From CAZSVE01 sp964610175 (lineage in GTDB: Bacteria > Pseudomonadota > Gammaproteobacteria > HK1), in NCBI GenBank assembly GCA_964610175.1, contig CAZSVE010000031.1, positions 1 through 32,643 on the forward strand: a stretch of DNA of 32,643 nt. The letters run 5' to 3'. How positions within the stretch are numbered: the stretch's first letter is position 1; the number at the start of each line of letters is the position of its first letter. Both the position numbers and the translations under genes were made by a program. Positions 1 to 7,176 of the stretch are shown here, one piece after another. Below the pieces are notes generated by a model. That model was not told where the DNA came from, did no database searches, and saw nothing but the letters and a program-made list of their open reading frames with translations.

Positions 1-77
1 TCTGGTCGCCAAAAGCCTAGAGGATATTCGATAACGGTCCTTCATAGTTTCTACCTGGATCGCAACACAAATCGGAA

Positions 78-188
78 ATGTACTATCGCCGGATATTCCA
101 CTTCGGGGTGGCCTATTTCTTTACCGTCAATCTTGCGGACCGGACCGGTTGCCTGGTTTCCTCGCGCCTTGCGGGCAGGAATAAGTAA
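78..188 (+). pseudogene. REP-associated tyrosine transposase (RAYT) N-terminal stub
   Basis: A 36-codon frame from an ATG at 78 to TAA at 186 encodes MYYRRIFHFGV followed by AYFFTVNLADR. This matches the usual N-terminus of Y1-type REP-associated transposases (YRR, then a G-x-YFFTVNL block followed by R). Full proteins of the family are about 150 residues or more and carry HUH and catalytic Tyr motifs further on; here the frame stops 17 residues after the block. Only the first strand/helix is left, so the fragment cannot be active. It shows that a RAYT once lay here. Recognition is from the motif alone; no REP hairpin with a GTAG foot was seen next to it. Confidence 0.55.
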
Positions 189-310
189 TGGTCTTGACCT
201 TTTGAAAGTAATAACACTATTCATCTCGTCATGAGCGTTGCTTCCTGTTATACCTCGACTTATTTCCTCCGGTTCCCAATTGCCCCCTCAACGAAAAAGA
301 GTAAAGACAC

Positions 311-673
311 ATGTGACGAGATATTGAAGCCTTGACCACCGAGTTGATTGGGTTGCCCAGGAGAGAACGCCTGGAGATCGCGAGGTTTCTTCTTTTTATC
401 GACAATCGATCTTCGGACTCCGATGATATTGAATCCGTCTGGGAAGAAGAAATCACGGACAGGGTTCGTGCCGTCGATGCGGGAACAGCAATCGGTCTTG
501 ATTACGATACGGCGATGGGAGAGATTGAAAAGCGTTTTATTTCACAATACGTGATTGATGAGGCATCGGGCGGTAATCCTGAACTTGCAGCGCAAAGGTT
601 GGAATTGCTCGATAACATTCCGCTATTGCCGCATGCGCCCGAAATTGTGACGCTCGCCGATGAAATCATCTAA
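311..673 (+). pseudogene. addiction-module antitoxin with nonsense codon 2, running into a PIN-toxin fragment
   Basis: From 317 the frame reads RDIEALTTELIGLPRRERL and on to EIARFLL, then VWEEEITDRVRAVDAG, which is the PF09720-type putative addiction module component. The natural start is probably ATG at 311, but its second codon is TGA, one base from the serine codon TCA expected there. Only a TTG at 332 would allow restart. After EIEKRF (about 540) the frame continues as ISQYVIDEASGGNPELAAQR and then IPLLPHAPEIVTLADEII. That resembles the middle of a VapC/PIN-domain toxin, not the end of an antitoxin. The PIN part lacks its N-terminal acidic residue and its C-terminal third. It stops at 673, inside the end of the opposing ATPase fragment. 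I read this as two toxin-antitoxin remnants joined by deletion; neither is likely functional. Confidence 0.6.
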
Positions 674-1106
674 TCTTTGCCTTGATATCATCCAGATTCA
701 TTCGAAAGGCACTGCGCTGTCCATCCTTCACGGTCCGCACCTCGATGGTCTTTGCTATGGAAAACAACGAAAGTTTACCGATTCCCTTGCGTCCCATGGG
801 AAGTCTCTTGAATCTTTCCGTTCGTTCCGGCTCGCGTTTCAGTTCAGGGCCCCGGCGCTGGTATCCGACGAGCAGGTATTTCTCGTTGACATCCTCTGGC
901 GTCATGCCATGGCCATCGTCCTGGATAACGATTTTCTCATTCCCCTTGGCGAAATCGATGGTGATCCATACATTTTCGGCATCCGCGTCCCAGGCGTTGG
1001 CCACCACCTCGGACAGGACGGATGGCACATTGCTGTACAGATTCAGTCCCAGGTGGTTGAGGACATTCAGACTCAATGTCATTCGGTAGGGGGATTCATT
1101 GGCCAT
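666..1106 (-). pseudogene. truncated MORC/MutL-like histidine-kinase-type ATPase (R-M associated)
   Basis: The 146-residue product carries the GHKL ATP-binding motifs in order: N-box LSEVVANAWDADAENV (residues 31-46, E33 and N37), DDGHGM (63-68), and GRKGIGK (105-111). The family (MORC-like or HATPase_c_3 proteins) normally has several hundred residues more, including a transducer domain. Here it stops after KAKIR at the point where the PIN fragment abuts on the other strand, so the 3' part is deleted. The start ATG at 1106 overlaps the methyltransferase stop, a typical operon coupling. DNA-methyltransferase plus MutL/MORC-type ATPase pairs are known from bacterial restriction-modification-like operons. 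The ATP-binding lobe looks intact but the effector part is missing. Confidence 0.7.
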
Positions 1107-2102
1107 GGAATTTCTCCAGATGGGCGCGGATGGAACGGGCGATGGCGCGGGCGAGCGCGAAGGGGACCGCGTTGCCGATGAGTCGCCCGATTCGCCGGAA
1201 ATTGATTTCCTCGCCTTCACGAGTGAGAATACATAATCTTCCGGGAACGATTGCAGAATGGCGCCCTCTCGCAGCGAGATAGCCCGATCCTGTTCCGGGT
1301 GTCCGAAACGCCCGTTTCCGAAGCCGTAGAACTGGGTCGTGATGGTGGGCGACGGCCGATCCCATGCCATTCGCCCGTAGACCGACGCATAACCCCGCCC
1401 GGTTTTTCGACGATGACATTCCGTCACCAGTTCTTGCGGCCAGTCCCGCCAAGTACCGCCCGGTTTGGAATACCTGATCCTTTGCAGATTGCGTTCCGAC
1501 AAACAGCTTGCGCAGTGTAGGGGATCTTCCGCAGCCATATTGCCTGCTTCCAACGGGGGAAGATCCCCGATGGCCTTGCGTACCGTGATATAACAGTCTG
1601 GGGAATGGCGCGGCGCCTCCAGTTCGATGTGCCCATGACGCGATGCCAGAAGAACCAAGCGGGATCGTTGCTGCGGTACTCCGTAATCAGGGCAAAAAAC
1701 CACGTTCCACCATACATGGTAACCGCATTCCTCCAGATCCCGGATGAAATCACCGAAAACACTCCCCGAACGAAACTTCATCAAGCGGGGAACATTCTCC
1801 ATGGTGACGACATCCGGTCGGATTTCCCGAATCAAACGGGAAAACTCTCCGACCAACTGCCACTTGGGATCGTCGTTTTTTTGGTTGGAAACCATGGCTA
1901 CGTCCCAGCGTGTGAAGGGCGCATCATTATTGGTTTCGAACGGATAACGGCATGCTTCGTCTACATCGATGCCGCACACCACGGGAAAACCTTCGATCTT
2001 GAACCCGTGGGTGAGACCACCGACACCGTAGAACACGTCGATCACGGATGCGCACGCTTTCACCGTATTGTCATCGTATGGAGAAACGGGGCTTCCAACC
2101 AT
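1096..2102 (-). pseudogene. C5-cytosine DNA methyltransferase (Dcm family), inactivated
   Basis: Recognisable m5C methyltransferase motifs are motif I DVFYGVGGLTHGF (residues 22-34), motif VI ENV (102-104), motif VIII QQRSR (144-148) and a RPSPTITTQFYGFG block. Two lesions are visible. Between WDVAMVS (66-72) and NQKNDDPKW (73-81) there is no PCQ motif IV, so the catalytic cysteine is gone in what looks like an in-frame deletion. After SFPEDYVF (near 1233) the reading frame shifts: the C-terminus TREGEEINF and RRIGRLIGNAVPFALARA is in another frame and ends at 1096. Two extra bases (TC) would explain it. Start ATG 2102 has no clear ribosome site; GTG at V14 is an alternative. Its partner is the ATPase gene just downstream. 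Confidence 0.8.
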
Positions 2103-2116
2103 CGGCTATCTGTTGG

Positions 2117-2722
2117 TCATGCAACCCATGTCAAAAGAAAATATCTTTGTTTTGGCGTTGGTCTCTTATAGCCCGGCTCAAACCCAAGCCACTGCCACCC
2201 AATTTCCTTTGGATTGCCACCATATACCGGATCGGTCAGGCATGCCTCGAGAATATAGTGAAGCAACCTGTCGAGGAAACGGCGTCCAATGGATTCTTTC
2301 TCTAGTCGGCGCAACACGGCCTCTTTTCTATCTTCACCCAATGCCGAGAAGTCACGATGGTCCTCCGAACGTAATAGTTGCCGCAGCCTTTCCATGCCAT
2401 CGACGAGAAGCGCTTCCAGTTCCGGGCGCAGCTTCGGGTCGGCAAGGATGGATCGTAAATAAGGGAGCGCATCGATATCCCCGGCGCCGGGGGCATCGGG
2501 TTCTGGAGGAAACAGATGGTCCTGGATGGCGGCCAGTTCTCGCCATTGCCAATCCGTCGGGATCGGGTTTTCCGGCGAGTCGGACAGGGGCGGCGAATCG
2601 GCAGCGGCAATCGGCTTCCCGCCGTTACACGCCGTAAGATAACGCTGCGCGCTTAGGGCCTTTATTGCCGATGTGGATAGGGTGAGTGCCGCGGTAGTTT
2701 GCAGAAATCGGCGTCTTTTCAC
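2117..2722 (-). CDS. gluconate 2-dehydrogenase subunit 3 family protein (Tat-exported)
   Basis: The 201-residue product starts MKRRRFLQTTAALTLSTS, a twin-arginine signal, followed by a soluble domain with ELAAIQDHLFPPEPDAPGAG and a C-terminal YGGNPKEIGWQWLGFEPGY. This is the pattern of the gluconate 2-dehydrogenase subunit 3 family (PF13618). These small periplasmic subunits normally work with a FAD GMC oxidoreductase encoded next to them. No GMC gene follows. The TGA stop overlaps an ATG that reads only MTNR before a stop, which may be the cut start of the lost partner. So the protein is probably orphaned. A cysteine (TACNGG) follows the signal region, so lipid anchoring cannot be excluded. 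Confidence 0.75.
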   Translation of the reverse strand: MKRRRFLQTTAALTLSTSAIKALSAQRYLTACNGGKPIAAADSPPLSDSPENPIPTDWQWRELAAIQDHLFPPEPDAPGAGDIDALPYLRSILADPKLRPELEALLVDGMERLRQLLRSEDHRDFSALGEDRKEAVLRRLEKESIGRRFLDRLLHYILEACLTDPVYGGNPKEIGWQWLGFEPGYKRPTPKQRYFLLTWVA

Positions 2723-2735
2723 GGTACACTACTGC

Positions 2736-2840
2736 CTAGCGAGGCTTCGCCTCGAACCGACGAAGCATGATTCGGTATTGGTAAAGCGAAATTTGTGTTT
2801 GTAAGACTCGACTCATTCGTGAAGATGAGCGGGAAATCAA
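2736..2840 (-). repeat. dispersed ~100-bp boundary repeat, copy A
   Basis: Read on the minus strand this copy has the family's fixed blocks: TTTCCCGCTCA, GAATGAGTCGAG, CGAATCATGCTTCGTCGG, TTCGAGGCGAAGCCTCGCTAG. It is the only copy in this orientation. It lies between the divergent genes at 2722 and 2893. Its CTAG end carries a small hairpin, CGAGGC-TTC-GCCTCG. Confidence 0.7.
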
Positions 2841-2892
2841 CAAAATATCGGGATTACTTCGAGGCGGGTGGAAAAAGTGCAGGACTGCTGCT

Positions 2893-3192
2893 ATGAAGTT
2901 TTGGGTTCCAATCGCGGTACTCTCGATAGTATTCGTGCTTGTCGGGATCTCGCGGTGGTCCCAGTGGTATGCCACCGAGATCTCTATGCCGCGCTACTGC
3001 GAGGATCCGGACAAATCCCTCGCCCTGCTTCGAGCCGTTATTAGTGAGAATCGCCCCGCGGGAGATGAGGCACGGCGCCCGTACCTCGTGGCCGCAAAAC
3101 TCCTGTTCCTCGTACCACGCGATCCGGATGAACCGGTTCCCGCCTACCTTGCCAGGGTGCGTCGCCACCTGGATGGGCATTGCCGCCGGTAA
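2893..3192 (+). CDS. small membrane-anchored protein of unknown function
   Basis: The 99-residue product has one N-terminal transmembrane segment (KFWVPIAVLSIVFVLVGI, residues 2-19), then a charged soluble tail rich in Arg and Pro ending GHCRR. Two cysteines (YCED and GHCRR) are present, with no CXXCH. No family is recognised. The ATG at 2893 is preceded by GGACTGCT rather than a clear Shine-Dalgarno sequence. The gene is the only plus-strand one in this part and converges on the Gabija helicase gene, 38 bp away. Opposite-strand frames here are long as well, so the assignment rests on the convincing membrane segment and the start position. Confidence 0.5.
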   Translation: MKFWVPIAVLSIVFVLVGISRWSQWYATEISMPRYCEDPDKSLALLRAVISENRPAGDEARRPYLVAAKLLFLVPRDPDEPVPAYLARVRRHLDGHCRR

Positions 3193-3230
3193 GAGGGTGT
3201 GCATGTTTCGACGGATGATGTGTCGGCGTT

Positions 3231-5096
3231 TTATGCCAATTCGAGTTTCTCCAGAAACCGGGAAGGCTCCTGCTCCTTGGGAGCACCCCATGGCATGACA
3301 CGGTGCCTGGCATAGGAGAAGCATAGCAACCGTCTGGAACGGGTCACGGCCACGAACAGATTCCGTCTCTCTTCTTCCAACGCCTGCCCCATCATGGCCC
3401 GATAATCGGGAAAGACCCCTTCCATCATCCCCATGACAACGACCACATCGAATTCCAGCCCCTTGGCCGAATGGACCGTCAGTAAAGCCAGCCCGTCGCC
3501 TTTGGGTTGTTGCGTACCCCCCAGGGCGATGTGTCCCAGAAATGCCCGCAGACCATGCTCCCCACCGGATCGGGAGCGTAGAAAGAGATCCCAATCCTTT
3601 CGCCACCTCTCGATGTCCTGAAGGATGATGGCGCGCTCGTTTTCTTCCTCCTGTTGGTTGGCGTATTTTTCCAACCGATCCAATCCATTGAGAAGATGCG
3701 GCTCGGTTTCATCGAATCCCATTTGCCGGATGGCGTCCAGCACGATTCGCTGGTGGTCATTACGTGGTTTTTTCTCCAGCACAGTGATCAACATTGCACA
3801 ATCAATATCCGCGTTATCCAGCAGCTCGTGGTCATCGATCTTCCAGCGGGTGAGCAGTACGCCAAGATGCAGCCGATCCTCGGGATTGGACAAGAGTCGC
3901 AGACAAAGCTCGAAATCCTGTAGCAGGCCCGATTCACTCTCGTGCTGCGTGGAAAGCTGCTTGTAATAGGGCCATCCCTTCTCCTTCAACAATTTTTCCA
4001 CTGCACCGAATACATAGCGATTCCGGCCCAACAGGGCGCAGCGCTCCGGGGTGATTTCCCCTTCGATGTCCGGGTGGCCGGTTGCCATCAGTGATTCCAG
4101 ATATTCGATAACCCGTTGGGCCTCTTCTTCTTCGTCCTTCCCTCGTAATAGATCGATCTTCCCCGCTATCGGGTACTCCCCCTCGATTTCATAATTGGGA
4201 TCGAGTCTTCGGGCGATCTCAATTACCGCTCTGGAAGAGCGGAAGTTTTCATTCAGCGTAACCTTTTCGGCGGAAAAATCCCTTTCGAACAGGTCGAGAT
4301 ATTTCGGGTGCGCGCCATTCCATTGGAAGATCGCCTGCTTCGGATCGCCCACCACCATGACGTTCCGATACTCCGGCCCGCAAAGCGCCCGGATCAACCG
4401 GTACTGCGCCTCGTTGAGATCCTGCGCCTCGTCGATGTAGATGTAGCGGTACAACCGCCGGTAGAAACCGGCAATCTTGGGGCGTTCCGTGAACAATCGA
4501 TACGTCAGCAGCAGAAGATCGTCGTAGTCGATGGCGTTCGAGGCTCGCAATTCCTCGTCATAGGCAAGATAAAGTTTGCGGAAAAGCCGCCCCCCCTCTG
4601 TCTCATTCGATATTGCATCCGGGAGCAATAAATTACGCTTCTTATCGGATATGGCCTCCAGCCAACCCCACAGCGCCTTATCCTGCGATCTTGCATCCCC
4701 CTTTAATTTCAATTGATGTATAAGTTCCGGGTCCGCCTCCATGGCCTGTCTCAGGACCAGTTTTCTGTCCTGGAGGCGTTCGAACAGGTTGGGTTCTTCA
4801 AGGATACCCACTGGCTTACCACTGTTTCCGAGCGCATCGGCGCAAAAGCTGTGCAGGGTGCCGATGAACGCCCGTTGGTCGATATCCGGGAATGCCTCCA
4901 GACGCTCGCGCATCTCGTTGGCCGCCTTGTTGGTAAAGGTAAGCGCCAAGACCCGGAAGTGTCCATCGGCTTCCGTCAGCAGACGTCGGACCCGTTCCGT
5001 CAACACGCGGGTTTTCCCGGAACCGGGACCGGCCACCACCAACAGGGCGCCATCGCCGTGTTGAATGATTTGCCGCTGTTTCTGGGTTAGTTTCAT
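3231..5096 (-). CDS. gajB: Gabija GajB-like UvrD/Rep-family helicase
   Basis: The 621-residue product is a superfamily 1A helicase with all motifs in order: Walker A VAGPGSGKTR near residue 21, ALTFTNKAANEMRER (Ia), YIYIDEAQDLNEAQ (II), VVGDPKQAIFQWNGA (III), VTLNENFRSS (IV), LLTVHSAKGLEFD (V) and EEERRNLFVAVTRSRR (VI). Its ATG overlaps the stop of the upstream OLD-nuclease gene by 4 bp (ATGA), so translation is coupled. An OLD ATPase-TOPRIM protein followed by a UvrD-like helicase is the gene pair of the Gabija anti-phage system, where GajB responds to DNA ends and supports GajA cleavage. It is longer than the roughly 500-residue Bacillus GajB. A house-keeping UvrD or Rep is less likely because of the coupling and because those are about 700 residues. 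Confidence 0.82.
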   Translation of the reverse strand: MKLTQKQRQIIQHGDGALLVVAGPGSGKTRVLTERVRRLLTEADGHFRVLALTFTNKAANEMRERLEAFPDIDQRAFIGTLHSFCADALGNSGKPVGILEEPNLFERLQDRKLVLRQAMEADPELIHQLKLKGDARSQDKALWGWLEAISDKKRNLLLPDAISNETEGGRLFRKLYLAYDEELRASNAIDYDDLLLLTYRLFTERPKIAGFYRRLYRYIYIDEAQDLNEAQYRLIRALCGPEYRNVMVVGDPKQAIFQWNGAHPKYLDLFERDFSAEKVTLNENFRSSRAVIEIARRLDPNYEIEGEYPIAGKIDLLRGKDEEEEAQRVIEYLESLMATGHPDIEGEITPERCALLGRNRYVFGAVEKLLKEKGWPYYKQLSTQHESESGLLQDFELCLRLLSNPEDRLHLGVLLTRWKIDDHELLDNADIDCAMLITVLEKKPRNDHQRIVLDAIRQMGFDETEPHLLNGLDRLEKYANQQEEENERAIILQDIERWRKDWDLFLRSRSGGEHGLRAFLGHIALGGTQQPKGDGLALLTVHSAKGLEFDVVVVMGMMEGVFPDYRAMMGQALEEERRNLFVAVTRSRRLLCFSYARHRVMPWGAPKEQEPSRFLEKLELA

Positions 5097-6919
5097 GAGA
5101 TAGACACTTCTCGCTTGATAAGCCCGAGTTGTTCGGACATTGTATCGAATAGTTGTCGGATCAAGGGTGGAAACCGGAGGGTTTCGTTGTCCAGTTCGGT
5201 GATTGCCTCGGCTAGCGGGTGGGCGTACCTGGTCTTATTTCTCTTGAGTTCCTTACTAATTTCAGCAAGTTCGCGAGGCTTTGAATTCCATTTTTCCTCC
5301 AGATCCTCTTTATGCTGATCGGTCCTGGTGCTTTGCTTGATGATGACATCAATCAGAACATCCTCGTAATCGGCGGTAGCGATGTATCTCTCGAAGTTTT
5401 CCCCATCCGGGATCACAAGAATGTTACTGTGATTGCCCAACTCTTTCGATTTGTTCAGCCGTTTCAGCGCCTTTTCCAATGAACTGATAGCATCTCGTTC
5501 TCCATCCGAGAAGATGAACCAAGGGATGTTAAAAGTCTCCGCAAGCCGAATAAAAGGAAAGTAATTGTCCTTGCCGCCAACCTCGACCATGGAAATCCCC
5601 AACGTATGGATAGACCTGCCCCAGTATGCCTTGGCAAAAACCGGCAGCGCCTGTTCCTCCGTCTCTCCCTCGAAAAACACCAGGGCGCGTGCAAACAGGA
5701 TCTCGCCTCGGGTATTGAGCACCATGCGGTCGATCTTCCGAAGATCCTCGGAATTCAAACCGGAGGTATCCAGCCGCGATACCTTGGTTTCCGCCCCCAC
5801 CTTTTGGAAGTGTCGGAAACCAGCAATCTCCGCCTGGCTGGCGATATAGGGCGAATGGGTGGAGACGATGCGCTGACCGGGGATCGCGGCGATCTGACCG
5901 AACAAGGCCCGCTGCGCCTGGGGATGAAGGTGTGCTTCGGGTTCTTCCAGGGCCAGCAGGGAATGGACCGCGTCCCCCTTGGCGTTGTCCTGCCGCCAGC
6001 GGCTATAGGCCCGAAAAGTCAGAATCGCCGCCAGACTCCGTGTTCCCATACCATGACGCACCAAGGGAAATGTCTGGGCATCTCTGGTGCGAAAATTGAT
6101 ATCCATCCCCCGACCGAGATCCCGCAGATGCCGTGCGAGCGGCGTGATGCTTACGTCGCCCTTTTCGGTGGAAACCGTCTTGTATAGATCGTTGAGGTGT
6201 TCCTGCACATGGGAAAGCACCTGACTACCCTCGATAATGCTCTCGTTGAGTCGGCTGAGGGTCTGCTCGATCTCCTCTATCTTCTCATCGGATAGGCCCG
6301 GTTCGGCGATCAATTTGTGCCAAAAGGAACCGCGATTGCGCAACTCATCCTGAATATCCCGCTTGGCATCCATCAGGTAAAGAGCAATGGGTTCTATCTG
6401 TACCGAAGTTACATTACCGGATTTTACCTTAGCATCTTCCGAATTTTTGGCATCAGGCCAGTCTCCAAGGAATTTCCGTTCTGTTACATATTCTCCCTTA
6501 CCGGCATTCCAGGACACCCGGGTGCGAAGAGCGAGAAATTCATCGCCTTCATCGTATCGTGAGATCCCGCTACCCCATAGCGCGGTCCAGTAGGAACCTT
6601 CGGGAAACTCGTCCAGCTCCCCGGTTTCATTCGCAGGCCGGAACAACAGATCGATGATGATCCCCCGATCCTTCGGCGGCTTGGATTCCCCGACATCCAG
6701 AAACAGATCGTCCGGTTCGATAACCCGGCGGCCCGCGCCGATGGCCGCGAACAGCGCCTCCAACAGGCTGGTTTTGCCGGAATTATTCTCCCCGATCAAT
6801 ACCGTCAGATCGTCGAATGTGATGTCTACCCGGCGCAAGGAGCGGAAATTGCGGATTCTCGCTTCTATCAGTTTGATGCCACTGTGTTTGCCTTCGGTAT
6901 TCATGGGAACGTGTTTCAC
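5093..6919 (-). CDS. gajA: Gabija GajA-like OLD-family ATPase/TOPRIM nuclease
   Basis: The 608-residue product begins with an ABC-type ATPase lobe: Walker A GENNSGKT (43-50), Walker B LLALEEPEAHLHP (321-333, E325/E326) and the STHSP switch histidine (H355). A C-terminal TOPRIM nuclease follows, with FFEGETEEQ (415-423, E417) and FSDGERD (470-476, D472). This is the class 2 OLD layout, matching GajA (about 580 residues) of Gabija. GajA is an ATP-regulated DNA nickase that forms a complex with GajB. The frame opens with GTG at 6919; ATG at 6904 (MNTEGKH) is an equally good start, and neither has a strong ribosome site. GTG 6919 lies in a short palindrome ACGTG-AAA-CACGT. All nuclease and ATPase residues that I can place are present, so the protein looks functional. 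Confidence 0.82.
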   Translation of the reverse strand: MKHVPMNTEGKHSGIKLIEARIRNFRSLRRVDITFDDLTVLIGENNSGKTSLLEALFAAIGAGRRVIEPDDLFLDVGESKPPKDRGIIIDLLFRPANETGELDEFPEGSYWTALWGSGISRYDEGDEFLALRTRVSWNAGKGEYVTERKFLGDWPDAKNSEDAKVKSGNVTSVQIEPIALYLMDAKRDIQDELRNRGSFWHKLIAEPGLSDEKIEEIEQTLSRLNESIIEGSQVLSHVQEHLNDLYKTVSTEKGDVSITPLARHLRDLGRGMDINFRTRDAQTFPLVRHGMGTRSLAAILTFRAYSRWRQDNAKGDAVHSLLALEEPEAHLHPQAQRALFGQIAAIPGQRIVSTHSPYIASQAEIAGFRHFQKVGAETKVSRLDTSGLNSEDLRKIDRMVLNTRGEILFARALVFFEGETEEQALPVFAKAYWGRSIHTLGISMVEVGGKDNYFPFIRLAETFNIPWFIFSDGERDAISSLEKALKRLNKSKELGNHSNILVIPDGENFERYIATADYEDVLIDVIIKQSTRTDQHKEDLEEKWNSKPRELAEISKELKRNKTRYAHPLAEAITELDNETLRFPPLIRQLFDTMSEQLGLIKREVSIS

Positions 6920-6977
6920 GTGAGTTTCTGGCCGAAGCAGAGAAAACAGTAGCTTTGATTACGCTCTTTCCTCGTTT

Positions 6978-7116
6978 TCTCACGCCGGCGTGGGAATAGA
7001 ATCGGCGGAGGGATACCCCTGCCGCGCATTCCAGATTCGTGGTCCGCGTCTGTACGGCCCCAGGATAAAACCGTACAGACGCGGGATAAAGGGGTTCCCA
7101 CACCGACGTGTGGGAA
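6978..7116. repeat. nested inverted repeats between idrA and gajA
   Basis: Three structures lie in this gene-free gap. CACGCCGGCGTG (6981-6992) is a perfect palindrome. A 14-bp inverted repeat has arms at 7044-7057 and 7071-7084 (CCGCGTCTGTACGG core) around a 13-nt spacer. A 9-bp hairpin TTCCCACAC/GTGTGGGAA spans 7095-7116. The first and third share the core TTCCCAC-R-CCG-R-CGTG in inverted orientation, so they look like two copies of one element flanking the central hairpin. Nothing else was seen in 6920-7143. Confidence 0.7.
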
Positions 7117-7143
7117 AGAGAAGAGGGCATTGCGGACATCGAA

Positions 7144-7170
7144 GGGGGGCAGGCCTGGGACCTGCCCCCC
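7144..7170 (-). terminator. GC-rich hairpin just past idrA
   Basis: Arms GGGGGGCAGG (7144-7153) and CCTGCCCCCC (7161-7170) pair perfectly around a 7-nt loop, 7 bp beyond the idrA stop. No clear T-tract follows on the minus strand, so it may stabilise the mRNA 3' end or cause weak termination rather than act as a textbook intrinsic terminator. Confidence 0.55.
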
Positions 7171-7176
7171 AGGTCA

